This document shows positions 39,521-47,427 of a stretch of DNA of 64,000 nucleotides, one piece after another. Numbering within the stretch: position 1 is the first letter of the stretch; every line of letters begins with the position of its first letter. This DNA is from Chitinophaga silvisoli (GTDB lineage: Bacteria; Bacteroidota; Bacteroidia; Chitinophagales; Chitinophagaceae): contig NZ_QTJV01000001.1 of assembly GCF_003412465.1 (NCBI RefSeq), positions 310,001 through 374,000 on the forward strand. The letters run 5' to 3'. A program made the position numbers and the translations under genes. The notes under the pieces were generated by a model. That model was not told the origin of the DNA. It was given only the letters and a program-made list of their open reading frames with translations, and ran no database searches.

Positions 39521-39580
39521 AAAGATTGGACGCATGTGCGCAGTTTTTTTGCGCACATAAATCTTTCGAAAAAAAAGATT
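39521..39580 (-). promoter_or_regulatory. Mutually exclusive hairpins in the leader of the Ro/TROVE gene
   Basis: In minus-strand order: AATCTTT (39580-39574, written there as its complement), AAAGATT (39566-39560), ATGTGCGCA (39558-39550), an A-rich loop, TGCGCACAT (39542-39534), then AATCTTT (39527-39521). The middle AAAGATT can pair either with the first copy or, enclosing the 9-bp GC-rich hairpin, with the last. It lies between the stop of the upstream gene and the Ro start, so it may be a switch or simply that gene's terminator. Confidence 0.5.
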
Positions 39581-40394
39581 ATTTCAGTTGATATGCGACA
39601 ATGGTATTCTTAAAAAAGGTAGGTACATATAATGTGTGGGTCGCCGCATTATACCAGATATCGGCTGTATTACTTTTTTGCTCACGGGTATCCAGCATTA
39701 CCTGTTTGGAGCCATCTGCCTTTACGTAATAGATAATTCCCTGCCAGCAACTGATCACGAATTCATTTTCCTTTACCTGTACAATTCCGTCTGTGCCGCT
39801 TTCCATTCCTTCTGCAACTATGGTCTTATTTTTTTGTGCATCAATCTTCTGCAATTTTCCATTGGTCAGTGCATATAATGAGGTGCCTGCTGCCAGCACA
39901 CCATTGGCATTGTCCATATCCTCGAGGTAAACAGCCGGCACCCCGTTTTCAATTTTGTGGATATTATTGGCCCTGGAATCACTTACATATACGATGCCTT
40001 TGGCATCTACTGTAATATCGTTCAGCATCTTTGCCCCTTCGATAGGAATTCTGCGCACAATGGTCCCCGTTTTTACATCAATCACTGCTACGTCAGTCAG
40101 TTCTGCGGCGTAAAGCATTCCTTTGTATAAGCCCATCCCTTTGGTGGCATTCAGGCCGGTTACCCAGTCCCGCGTAATAATTTTACCATCCAGGCCTACC
40201 TTGCTGATAAACCCGGTGTTGGCCTCTTTGCTACCGATGTTGGACACATACAGGAATTTTCCGTCTGCAGCAAGCAGGGCAGATTCCGGAGTAAGAAGCA
40301 GGGTATCCGTCTGCCATAACTTTTCCAGCGAATGCTGAGCAAATAATGATACATGTGTAAAGATGATTGCGATCGCAATAAAGGTTGTTTTCAT
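39579..40394 (-). CDS. Secreted SMP-30/gluconolactonase-like beta-propeller protein
   Basis: A 271-aa exported protein. The ATG at 40394 opens a proper signal peptide (MKTTFIAIAIIFTHVSLFAQ); the longer frame upstream belongs to a decayed gene that happens to be in phase. Six-bladed propeller repeats are visible: LLAADGKFLYVSNIG, GLNATKGMGLYKGMLYAAEL, MLNDITVDAKGIVYVSDSRANNIHKIENG, ENEFVISCWQGIIYYV. The family includes lactonases and strictosidine synthase-like enzymes; the activity here is unknown. It sits downstream of the sugar dehydrogenase remnant, with which it may once have worked. Confidence 0.75.
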   Translation of the reverse strand: MKTTFIAIAIIFTHVSLFAQHSLEKLWQTDTLLLTPESALLAADGKFLYVSNIGSKEANTGFISKVGLDGKIITRDWVTGLNATKGMGLYKGMLYAAELTDVAVIDVKTGTIVRRIPIEGAKMLNDITVDAKGIVYVSDSRANNIHKIENGVPAVYLEDMDNANGVLAAGTSLYALTNGKLQKIDAQKNKTIVAEGMESGTDGIVQVKENEFVISCWQGIIYYVKADGSKQVMLDTREQKSNTADIWYNAATHTLYVPTFFKNTIVAYQLK

Positions 40395-40433
40395 AATTGT
40401 GTTTTTTATCAACGTGGCATAATTCGTAACAGT

Positions 40434-40812
40434 GCATCCGGGCTTATGGATGATCTCATATAAGGCTACATCGGGTCCTATCTTTACACGTCTCACCTGG
40501 CCATATCCTTTAAGCAGGATCTCCCTGTTCAGTCACCTTATCCTGATCGATCACCAGTCGTCTTACTTCTTCGTATTCAGGGCGGTCACAAGCAGGTTGT
40601 TTTTCCATCGCGGAAACAGGGGCCTGTCACCCCCAGATTTCCAGTTAGTTTTGATCAGTGCGGTAGCGACACCACCCTGCATTTGATCGCCATGGCAGCC
40701 GGCGCAGTACTTTTTGGATACCTCGTCTCCCGGTGGTGTGGTCGCGAAAGACGAAAACGGGTTGTTAACCAATATAAGAACAAAAAGAAAGAGGATTGCA
40801 AAAATTATGCAT
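40434..40812 (-). pseudogene. Decayed cytochrome c / PQQ sugar dehydrogenase fusion
   Basis: Three frames read as one protein. Frame 1: ATG at 40812, a hydrophobic signal segment, and the haem site KKYCAGCHGDQMQGG, needing removal of one T from a T5 run near 40802. It continues into PLFPRWKNNLLVTAL. One base off, frame 2 gives YEEVRRLVIDQDKVTEQ, and after an extra G near 40515 frame 3 gives EILLKGYGQVRRVKIGPDVALYEI. The last parts match the C-terminus of glucose/sorbosone dehydrogenases (FPxWKxNLxVxxL, RLVxDxxxV, GxxRxVxxGPDxxLY). The enzyme's propeller between haem site and this end is missing, so an internal deletion joined the two. Confidence 0.7.
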
Positions 40813-40855
40813 AAACCGTTTGTCTAAAAACTGCTACCTTGTATGGACAATATAT

Positions 40856-41485
40856 ATGAAAAAAGGAATACTAATCATTACCCTGTTGGTTTTAACCCTG
40901 CTCATTGGTGTAAAAGCCAGGAAGCGACTTGTAAATCCCCCTGATATTCAAAGCGGAGACCTGATTTTTCAGACTTCTGCATCAGCGCAAAGTAAAGCTA
41001 TTCAGTTAGCCACAAAATCCAAATACTCTCATTGTGGAATCATCTATAAAGAAGGGAATAAATACTTTGTTTTCGAAGCAGTGCAGCCGGTAAAGCGGAC
41101 CCCGCTGGATAAGTGGATTGCACGGGGAAAGGGAGGCCATTATGTGATTAAACGACTGAAGAATGCGGATAAAGTACTCACTGCCGATAAATTATTAAAA
41201 ATGAAACAGGTGGGGGAAACCTTCGCCGGTAAAAATTACGATCTCACTTTCGAATGGAGTGATGAACGGATCTATTGCTCGGAGCTTATCTGGAAAGTAT
41301 ACCAGCGGGCCACAGGAATAGAGATAGGAAAACTGGAAAAATTAGGTGATTTCGATCTTAGCAGTGAGATCGTAAAAGCAAAAATGAAGGAACGATATGG
41401 AAATAAGATTCCCGAAAATGAAACAGTCATTTCTCCACAGTCAATATTTGAAAGCGAACTCTTAGAAACAATTATTAACAAGTAA
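40856..41485 (+). CDS. YiiX-like papain-fold (NlpC/P60 type) cysteine peptidase
   Basis: A 209-aa protein starting at ATG 40856, which gives an N-terminal membrane or signal segment (residues 4-19); an earlier frame start at 40796 only adds residues before it. The YiiX/YebB group has permuted papain-fold sites: here IQSGDLIFQT, KYSHCGIIYKEG (H59), VFEAVQPVKRTPLDKWIARG and IYCSELIWKVY (C141). The likely target is a peptide or amide bond in the cell envelope, but substrates of this group are poorly known. It leads an operon with two unknown genes, 5 nt and then -1 nt apart. Confidence 0.8.
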   Translation: MKKGILIITLLVLTLLIGVKARKRLVNPPDIQSGDLIFQTSASAQSKAIQLATKSKYSHCGIIYKEGNKYFVFEAVQPVKRTPLDKWIARGKGGHYVIKRLKNADKVLTADKLLKMKQVGETFAGKNYDLTFEWSDERIYCSELIWKVYQRATGIEIGKLEKLGDFDLSSEIVKAKMKERYGNKIPENETVISPQSIFESELLETIINK

Positions 41486-41490
41486 TACCT

Positions 41491-42324
41491 ATGATACGTT
41501 TATCCTCACTACTGGCTACAATCTTGTTAGTAGCCTGCAACAGTCATCCCAAAAATGTATTTAAGACAGACACTCCCCTGGATGTGGCACAAAGTGTGTT
41601 TGGTAAAAAAGGATTTCCGGATGTAAAGAAATTTTCTACCGGGGAATATAAAGGTGATTTCAGTGGCAATGACCTGGCTGATAGTCTGACGACAAAATTC
41701 ACCTTACTGGAACAAAAAGAAAATACAGCGGTAGTCGCAATGACAGCCTTAACCCCATCAGGAAAAGGAGAAGACATTTACCTGCATTTTGAAAAGGACA
41801 CTGTATGGAAAATTAACGCCGTCAGGGGACTGGCTATGACCGGGATCATAGCAGAGGCGCTGAAGGAAATGGAACACCTGACTCCCCAACAGGTAGAAGA
41901 AGCGATTAAAAAAGGTCGTTTCGAATCAAAAGAAGATTATGCGTTTCAACTTGGCAATTCAAGATTGGTGCTTGCTATGGATCGTGATCTTATCAAACAT
42001 TTTGAAGAGCACAAAGCGGAATTTGAGAGGATAAAAAATACTGCATTAGAAGAGTTGAAGACAATAAAAATAAATGAAGACGGGAGTACCAGGATGATTG
42101 AAAAACTTAAACCAGATTATCATAAATTATTCATAGTTGGAGTACGGTATGATGATTATGAAGTAGGTGGCAATTGCCTGAGCTTCACAATTGGTGGCAT
42201 GCTTGACAATACAGTTGGTTATCTTTACGCTGCAAATAAAAAAGATCTGCCTGAAATGAACCCAAACCGATTAATCATGTTGAAAGAAATAGGGAATGGA
42301 TGGTACCTGTATAAAACTACATAA
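41491..42324 (+). CDS. Lipoprotein of unknown function
   Basis: A 277-aa protein with a lipobox LVAC (Cys at 16). The rest shows mixed alpha/beta content with a charged helix (about 160-190, LIKHFEEHKAEFERIKN) and no motif I recognise; the C-terminal part (LSFTIGGMLDNTVGYLYA) is beta-rich. It lies 5 nt after the YiiX-like peptidase and overlaps the next gene by one base, so it is co-expressed with both and could be a periplasmic partner of the peptidase. Confidence 0.7.
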   Translation: MIRLSSLLATILLVACNSHPKNVFKTDTPLDVAQSVFGKKGFPDVKKFSTGEYKGDFSGNDLADSLTTKFTLLEQKENTAVVAMTALTPSGKGEDIYLHFEKDTVWKINAVRGLAMTGIIAEALKEMEHLTPQQVEEAIKKGRFESKEDYAFQLGNSRLVLAMDRDLIKHFEEHKAEFERIKNTALEELKTIKINEDGSTRMIEKLKPDYHKLFIVGVRYDDYEVGGNCLSFTIGGMLDNTVGYLYAANKKDLPEMNPNRLIMLKEIGNGWYLYKTT

Positions 42325-42641
42325 TGAGCAAAAGAACCTATTCAAAGGCAACAAAAGCAACTATCGATGAACTAAAAAGCGATCAGCGGGCATACCGCTA
42401 CGAAGAAGATGGTAATAAGTATGGATTACTGATCCTCTACCGGGGAGAAACCCTCTTTTACCAGGAAAATGACCGTGCCCTGCTATGCGAAATAGCTGCA
42501 CGGTTTGCTGTCATTAACCCTGAAACAATTGCGCATTGGGATGACAATACTGTTATCAGCACAGAAGAGCGTGCGGTCATTCTCGAAAAAATTATCACCC
42601 TCTACAAGAAAGCCTATAAAGATGATCTGAAAATTTTCTAA
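42324..42641 (+). CDS. Unknown 105-aa protein
   Basis: A small acidic/basic mixed protein without signal peptide (KRTYSKATKATIDELKSDQRAYRYEEDG...). I do not recognise a family. It overlaps the lipoprotein stop by one base (TAATGA) and closes the three-gene operon. It ends 11 bases before the next promoter region. Confidence 0.65.
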   Translation: MSKRTYSKATKATIDELKSDQRAYRYEEDGNKYGLLILYRGETLFYQENDRALLCEIAARFAVINPETIAHWDDNTVISTEERAVILEKIITLYKKAYKDDLKIF

Positions 42642-42648
42642 ATAAAAC

Positions 42649-42694
42649 TTGTGTAGTTAAATAGCTACGCATATATTTGTAGTCAAATAGCTAC
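42649..42694 (+). promoter_or_regulatory. Promoter of the DoxX gene with two operator-like repeats
   Basis: TTG at 42649-42651, 20 bases, then TATATTTG at 42672-42679, an exact -7 box. Two near-identical copies of a dyad, GTAGTTAAATAGCTAC (42653-42668) and GTAGTCAAATAGCTAC (42679-42694), lie between the elements and over the predicted transcript start, 26 bp apart centre to centre. This is the layout of a repressor site, for example of a dimeric ArsR, HxlR or MarR protein. Confidence 0.7.
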
Positions 42695-42697
42695 ATA

Positions 42698-43066
42698 ATG
42701 ACAAAACGCAATAACATTATTTACTGGACAGCTACCATTATCCTGGCCTTATTCATGTTTGTAGGGGGATTAGCGCAGATTTTTCGTCAGAAAGACAATG
42801 TGGATGGCATTATCCACCTGGGTTATCCGCTTTATTTTATGACCATCCTGGGGGTGTGGAAAGTATTGGGTGTCATTACTATTCTGCTTCCCCGTTTCCC
42901 GCTGGTAAAAGAATGGGCATATGCTGGCTTCTTCTTTGCCATGACGGGTGCCGTTATTTCTCACATTGCCTCGGGTGACTCTTTTGCACACTTCATAGCC
43001 CCCCTGATTTTTGCAATTCTGACTGTGGTATCCTGGTATTTCAGGCCTGCAGACAGAAGGCTTTAG
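42698..43066 (+). CDS. DoxX-like small membrane protein
   Basis: A 122-aa protein with four membrane segments (about 8-28, 45-65, 72-92, 96-114), typical of DoxX-like proteins (PF13564 type), with the conserved GVWKVLGVITILLPRFPLVKEWAYAGFFF pattern read in two pieces. Members have been linked to redox stress and thiosulfate oxidation; the function here is unknown. A promoter with paired operator-like dyads just upstream indicates control by a specific repressor not encoded next to it. It converges with the following gene with two bases between the stops. Confidence 0.85.
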   Translation: MTKRNNIIYWTATIILALFMFVGGLAQIFRQKDNVDGIIHLGYPLYFMTILGVWKVLGVITILLPRFPLVKEWAYAGFFFAMTGAVISHIASGDSFAHFIAPLIFAILTVVSWYFRPADRRL

Positions 43067-43068
43067 TT

Positions 43069-44415
43069 TTATTGCAACAGGCTCCATACTTCCCTGAAGT
43101 CCTCATCTCTCAGCGCTTCTTCCAGGTCATAGGCCGTGTACCCGGTAGAGCGGATTGCCTCTCTGCATTGCAGCAGGACTTGCACACATTTTTCTTTATC
43201 GCCTGATTTTATTGCCAGCCTTGCCATTGATAGGTAAGGATGTGAATAGTAATTTCTGCCCAGCACTGCAGAGAGTTGCAGTTTTTCTTCTGCAAGGTGG
43301 TTGATGGAGGGAGATTTAAAATCGTATGCGAGTTCGGTATATTTCACCAGGAAATTGCCCCAGTAAAGGTTGAGTTGAAAATCTTCTTCGTGCTTATATA
43401 CCTGTGAGAAGAGCTGGAGACCATGTTCAAAGGTATTGATCAGTTTTTCATAAGCACCCTGCTCATGATAGAGTTGCGCGATGTCCAGCAGTGAATTGGT
43501 GGCATATACGGGAAAGGTCCAGGAAGCAGGTTGCTGTTCATGTCCTTTGGTAAAGAACTCTACTGAAAGCCAGTAATAGGCCAGTTTCAGGTCCTGTTCT
43601 TTAAGCCTTTGGGCGGTATCGGCAAATGCCTTGCCGAGTCGGTTCAGCAGTTCAGGATCCTGTGTATTATAACTTTCGAGAGTTTGCAGCAGGGAGGCTG
43701 TCTGATCTGCCATTTGATCTTTGTAATCCGCATCTATATCATTCATGTCGTGGAAGAGGATGTAGTGGTAAGTCTCTGCCCAGTCCAGGTAAACGAGTGG
43801 CTGCTTTTCTGCTGCCAGGTACATGGCAGCTTCGAACTCGCGCAATAAGCGTTGATGCCAGTAGTGATTCTGTGCAAAGGGAAGTGCGCGGACCCTGAAG
43901 CACAGGTGGATCAATGAACGGATAAAGGAGGTATCGTTTAGTACCGGTCTGAAATAATAGAGTAATTCTGTGAATGCTTCAGTAGTAAATTGTTGGGTGA
44001 TGATCATTTTATCTGTCAGCGCCCCGATCATCGACATTTGAATGTCAGTCGTTTGCGGTGCGAGGTAGTAAATATGGATGGCTTCCTGGATGTAGCGGAC
44101 CTTATCCTCATATGCGGCTGCACGATCGGCCAGCTGCTGGTAACAATAGCCTCTTTCCTGGTAGTACATCTGATCGGGGTAGAAACGCTGGATGGAGTCG
44201 ATGATACCGAGCAGGTAAAAGATAAAGTCTTCCGGGTTGCTTACTTTGTCGCAGTCCAGGTCATATACACCATATGAATAAATCATATCATAGGCACCTA
44301 TAATCTCGTCCTTATATTCTTCCAGTTCGGTTGATGAAAGGCCTTCTACCAGTTTATCCATTTCATCAACGTCATATCTTTCTGCCAGTTCTTTCAGCTG
44401 AGGGATGATATTCAT
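43069..44415 (-). CDS. Unknown helical-repeat (TPR-like) protein
   Basis: A 448-aa cytoplasmic protein, start taken at MNIIPQLKELAERYDVDE (44415) because the 13 residues before it look like untranslated leader. It is almost all helical with TPR-like spacing of Ala/Tyr/Leu, for example EAAMYLAAEKQPLVYLDWAETYHYIL and ATNSLLDIAQLYHEQGAYEKLINTFEHGLQLF, and ends in ALRDEDFREVWSLL, a closing helix common in TPR-type scaffolds. No catalytic motif is visible. It is divergent from the 44650 gene across a region with a large inverted repeat. Confidence 0.7.
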   Translation of the reverse strand: MNIIPQLKELAERYDVDEMDKLVEGLSSTELEEYKDEIIGAYDMIYSYGVYDLDCDKVSNPEDFIFYLLGIIDSIQRFYPDQMYYQERGYCYQQLADRAAAYEDKVRYIQEAIHIYYLAPQTTDIQMSMIGALTDKMIITQQFTTEAFTELLYYFRPVLNDTSFIRSLIHLCFRVRALPFAQNHYWHQRLLREFEAAMYLAAEKQPLVYLDWAETYHYILFHDMNDIDADYKDQMADQTASLLQTLESYNTQDPELLNRLGKAFADTAQRLKEQDLKLAYYWLSVEFFTKGHEQQPASWTFPVYATNSLLDIAQLYHEQGAYEKLINTFEHGLQLFSQVYKHEEDFQLNLYWGNFLVKYTELAYDFKSPSINHLAEEKLQLSAVLGRNYYSHPYLSMARLAIKSGDKEKCVQVLLQCREAIRSTGYTAYDLEEALRDEDFREVWSLLQ

Positions 44416-44488
44416 TCGATAAAAATAATCAAAGAGAACAATTTTACTAGTCAATAGTCAAACCATATATCCATAAGCTCAATTTAAG

Positions 44489-44555
44489 GGTACTATAAGT
44501 ACACCAGAAGTATATCTATATATCGATTGGATATTGAGGTGCACTTATAGTGTAC
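44489..44555. repeat. Imperfect inverted repeat in a divergent promoter region
   Basis: GGTACTATAAGTACACC (44489-44505) and GGTGCACTTATAGTGTAC (44538-44555) are complementary with two mismatches, separated by 32 AT-rich bases, and the pairing continues outward as TTTAAG/CTTAAA with a small offset. It lies between two divergent unknown genes. Confidence 0.6.
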
Positions 44556-44649
44556 TTAAAGTAAAGTATTAGTACTCAATTGGTATTAATGCTACGCTAT
44601 AGTTCGGTAAGAATGTTTAATATTGATTATAACCCCAAAATTGTTTGTT

Positions 44650-45189
44650 ATGGCAATTGTTAAAGACAATATACTTCTCCAACTCGTCCGCGGTAGTCTG
44701 GGCGGTCAGATCACGATTTATGAGCGAAATGGCCAGATTATAATGGCGAAGAAGCGTGGCCGGTCTAAAAAGAAACCGACACAAAAGCAGCTGGAAGCCC
44801 GGTATAGGATGCAGGCAGCGGCAGCTTATGCAAAGGAGATCCTGAAGGATCCGGAGTTGAAGGCATATTATAAATCGAAAGCGGGTCCTGGACAGAATGC
44901 TTATAATATGGCAATAAAGGATGCTTATAATGCTCCGGAAGTGCAGCAAATTCGATTTGAAGATACGACTGTGGTGGTAAGGGCGAAGGATGAATTCAGG
45001 GTAGCGGAGGTGGATGTACGTGTGTTTGATGCAGCTGGTGTGCAATTGGAAAGGGGAAAGGCGGTATTGGGGAGGAATGGGGTGGATTGGTATTATGTGG
45101 CGGGTAGTTTGCCGGCAGGAGGGATGGTGGTAGTGGGTGCGGTGGATTTGGCCGGGAATGAGACGGTCAGGGAGATGAGGTTAGAATAA
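44650..45189 (+). CDS. Conserved Bacteroidota protein of unknown function
   Basis: A 179-aa protein starting at MAIVKDNILLQLVRGSLGG (44650), a start I believe recurs in Bacteroidota homologues. The N-terminal 30 residues form a beta-like unit, then comes a strongly basic stretch KKRGRSKKKPT (about 34-44), an Ala-rich helix (QLEARYRMQAAAAYAKEIL), and a beta-rich C-terminal half (about 100-179) resembling an immunoglobulin-like or Fn3 fold with repeated VVVGAVDLAGN strands. No signal peptide. The basic patch could bind nucleic acid. The last third is G/T-rich in codon use. Confidence 0.7.
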   Translation: MAIVKDNILLQLVRGSLGGQITIYERNGQIIMAKKRGRSKKKPTQKQLEARYRMQAAAAYAKEILKDPELKAYYKSKAGPGQNAYNMAIKDAYNAPEVQQIRFEDTTVVVRAKDEFRVAEVDVRVFDAAGVQLERGKAVLGRNGVDWYYVAGSLPAGGMVVVGAVDLAGNETVREMRLE

Positions 45190-45559
45190 TCAGAAATAAT
45201 TGATCAGGCATATATAAATTTGGAATAAGATTCCGGGCAGTCAATGTGCTGTCCAACTATTTCAGTTTATTATGCTCAGTTATATCTGTTTTTTTTTTAC
45301 GGGATATCATGAATTGTCAATAGAAACGCAGCCCTATTGCCTTATCCTATGTGGCATATCTCAAAGGAGCAAAATTTATAAAATACAGGAGGCTTAATAT
45401 TCTCATCGAAAATCAGTCTGATCAGCTTTTAGAAGTTGAGGGTTTTAATTATTCTGTTTGTGATGTAAGGATTAATTATGGGCATTAAAAACAGGCAATG
45501 AATTAAAACTAAAATTCTATTTTGTGCCCCATTAAATCAGTATCCCTAAAAACCCTGGA
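45190..45559. other. Intergenic stretch with one possible 45-codon fragment
   Basis: About 370 bases. A GTG-started frame at 45351-45488 would encode 45 residues (LKGAKFIKYRRLNILIENQ and QLLEVEGFNYSVCDVRINYGH) that look protein-like but match nothing I know and have no clear promoter. It may be the end of a lost gene. No terminator or promoter box was found. Confidence 0.35.
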
Positions 45560-47128
45560 ATGCAACCCAATAGTATTAAGGCCTTTAAGCGCCTCTATGT
45601 AACTGCCCGCAAAGCAATGAATGAACTCGAAACCCTTTTTTCCGCAGGTCAATTCAATGAACGCTTAATGGAGCAGGTCATTGCAGGTTGTGATCAGATG
45701 ATCCCCATGTTGCCAATGGAGTTTCCCACGCAGGAACCCTTGGCAACGAATAGCCGGATTTTGCTTGTAAACCTTGCTGACCCTGAAGACGAACCCCAGC
45801 AGATCGAGGAAAATGAAAATGGCAATGTTTCCTATAACATTCCTGAGAACACCGACCTGCTTTATGAAAGTACGATTCAAACGGTACTGGAAAACTGGAA
45901 GTTTATGGCCTGGAATATTGCTGTTCACGCCCCCAATGATCCTCAAATGAAAAGTAAGTACCTGCCATTCCTGCTGGCCCAGGCGGCGCACTGTATGCAG
46001 CGCTTCCCCCATGACAGGCAGTTAATGCGATGGGAGCAGGAAATGTATGTGCTATATGCTAACCAGATCGGTTGGTTTACTTACGAGCGGGAGCAGGATC
46101 CTGAAAAACTGGAAACTGCTTTGGCGGTAGTGGAAAAAGGGTACCAGCATGCAAATTGGAAGAAACTATCTTATATCAAAGACACCAAGGTGCGGCTCCT
46201 GCTGAAACTGAATCGCCCGCAGGAAGCCTATCCCATTATTCGGGAAGCCCTGGCATGGGATGAAGACTATCCGGATTTCCAGGACCTGAAGAAGGATGAA
46301 GGATTTTTGACATGGCAGGCTGTAAAGGATGAAGAGGCCCAAAAAGCGCAGGCAGCATTTATGGGAATGATAAAATCGGAGCAGGAAAAGGTTGTCAACA
46401 AGTTTATCAACCCGGGGCATCCGCTTGTAATACAGCATGCGGATGTACTGAACCTGATAAAACAGCGGATGGTTTCCTGTCTATTCCATAAGATGTACCA
46501 GAAGGACAGGATTAAGGTGAAAGAAAACTTTAAGGAGGAACGGTTTGCGTTGCAGCCGTGGTCACCAGAGGCGGTGCTGCAATTTGAGAAAGACAATGAC
46601 ATTCGTTTACCGGATGAGTTGAAGGTATACCTCATGGAAATAGGGGAAGGTGGTAAAGGGTATTTTTGTTATGGAGGGATTGATCTTAAATGGTTGATTG
46701 ATAAAAAGGAGGATTTGGAAAATGCGCGGAAGCCGTTTCCGGTGACGGAAGATAAGGTGCATGATATTTGTCACTGGTGGGAACTGAATGCCTGGGTGGA
46801 ACCTGATGATGAGGAGTGGAAGGAGGTGGGTATTCTGGATAAGGACGATGATATGAAGGAGATGTTTGGTTTGCCGGCTGGCGCAAAGATGAATGATGGG
46901 TGTTTTGAGTTTGGGTATGCGGCTTCACAGGATCCTTTGTTGCTGATTATGAACGGGGTGTTTGAGGGTGAAGTGTGGGTGGATACTTTGCAATATGGCG
47001 CGGAGGCTGGTGGTTGTTTTGCACCGGCTTCGGCTAAGAAGCTGAAGTTTTTGGAATTTATTGCGGCGAGTGTGCTGGCGAATGAGCTGGATTATACCAA
47101 TGGGGCAGGCAAGGGGAGTTGGATGTGA
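45560..47128 (+). CDS. SMI1/KNR4 (SUKH) domain protein with helical N-terminal region
   Basis: A 522-aa cytoplasmic protein. The N-terminal 330 residues are helical with TPR-like repeats (LAVVEKGYQHANWKKLSYIKDTKVRLLLKL). From about 330 a SUKH domain starts: WSPEAVLQFEKDNDIRLPDELKVYLMEIGEGG is the standard opening, and DPLLLIMNGVFEGEVWVDTL the core strand. SUKH proteins are typical immunity proteins against polymorphic toxins. That fits its place beside RHS remnants, but the long N-terminal part is not usual for simple immunity proteins, so another binding role is possible. The 3' third is very rich in G. Confidence 0.75.
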   Translation: MQPNSIKAFKRLYVTARKAMNELETLFSAGQFNERLMEQVIAGCDQMIPMLPMEFPTQEPLATNSRILLVNLADPEDEPQQIEENENGNVSYNIPENTDLLYESTIQTVLENWKFMAWNIAVHAPNDPQMKSKYLPFLLAQAAHCMQRFPHDRQLMRWEQEMYVLYANQIGWFTYEREQDPEKLETALAVVEKGYQHANWKKLSYIKDTKVRLLLKLNRPQEAYPIIREALAWDEDYPDFQDLKKDEGFLTWQAVKDEEAQKAQAAFMGMIKSEQEKVVNKFINPGHPLVIQHADVLNLIKQRMVSCLFHKMYQKDRIKVKENFKEERFALQPWSPEAVLQFEKDNDIRLPDELKVYLMEIGEGGKGYFCYGGIDLKWLIDKKEDLENARKPFPVTEDKVHDICHWWELNAWVEPDDEEWKEVGILDKDDDMKEMFGLPAGAKMNDGCFEFGYAASQDPLLLIMNGVFEGEVWVDTLQYGAEAGGCFAPASAKKLKFLEFIAASVLANELDYTNGAGKGSWM

Positions 47129-47241
47129 TGAAATATTATTTGCAGTGTGTAATTGTTGGGTGGCAATGTTTTTGGGCAATGTTTATTAAAACCAGGAAAC
47201 TTAAAAGAAGGTATAAATTAAAAGAAGGTATAAAAAAGAAT

Positions 47242-47265
47242 AAGCCGCTATTAAAGCGGCTTTTT
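47242..47265 (+). terminator. Terminator after the SUKH-domain gene
   Basis: Stem AAGCCGCT (47242-47249), loop ATTAA, arm 47255-47262, then a run of T. It lies 114 bases after the stop. Confidence 0.8.
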
Positions 47266-47427
47266 AGCTTGTTGCCTGAATGTGATTTGAATCGTATTTG
47301 ATAATCAGCTAGTTGTGATAAAGGTGTAAAACAGTAAAAAGCTCTTTTTTTTCGAATTTTAAACCACAATCTTATAATAAACAAACACCCTGTATTTAAC
47401 GAAAGAAAACAATACCATGCCACAATT

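Noticed and set aside
40563..40772. Stand-alone 69-aa cytochrome c gene
   Set aside because: It has a haem site, but the signal peptide start is one frame away and the following frames continue a dehydrogenase end, so it is part of a dead gene.
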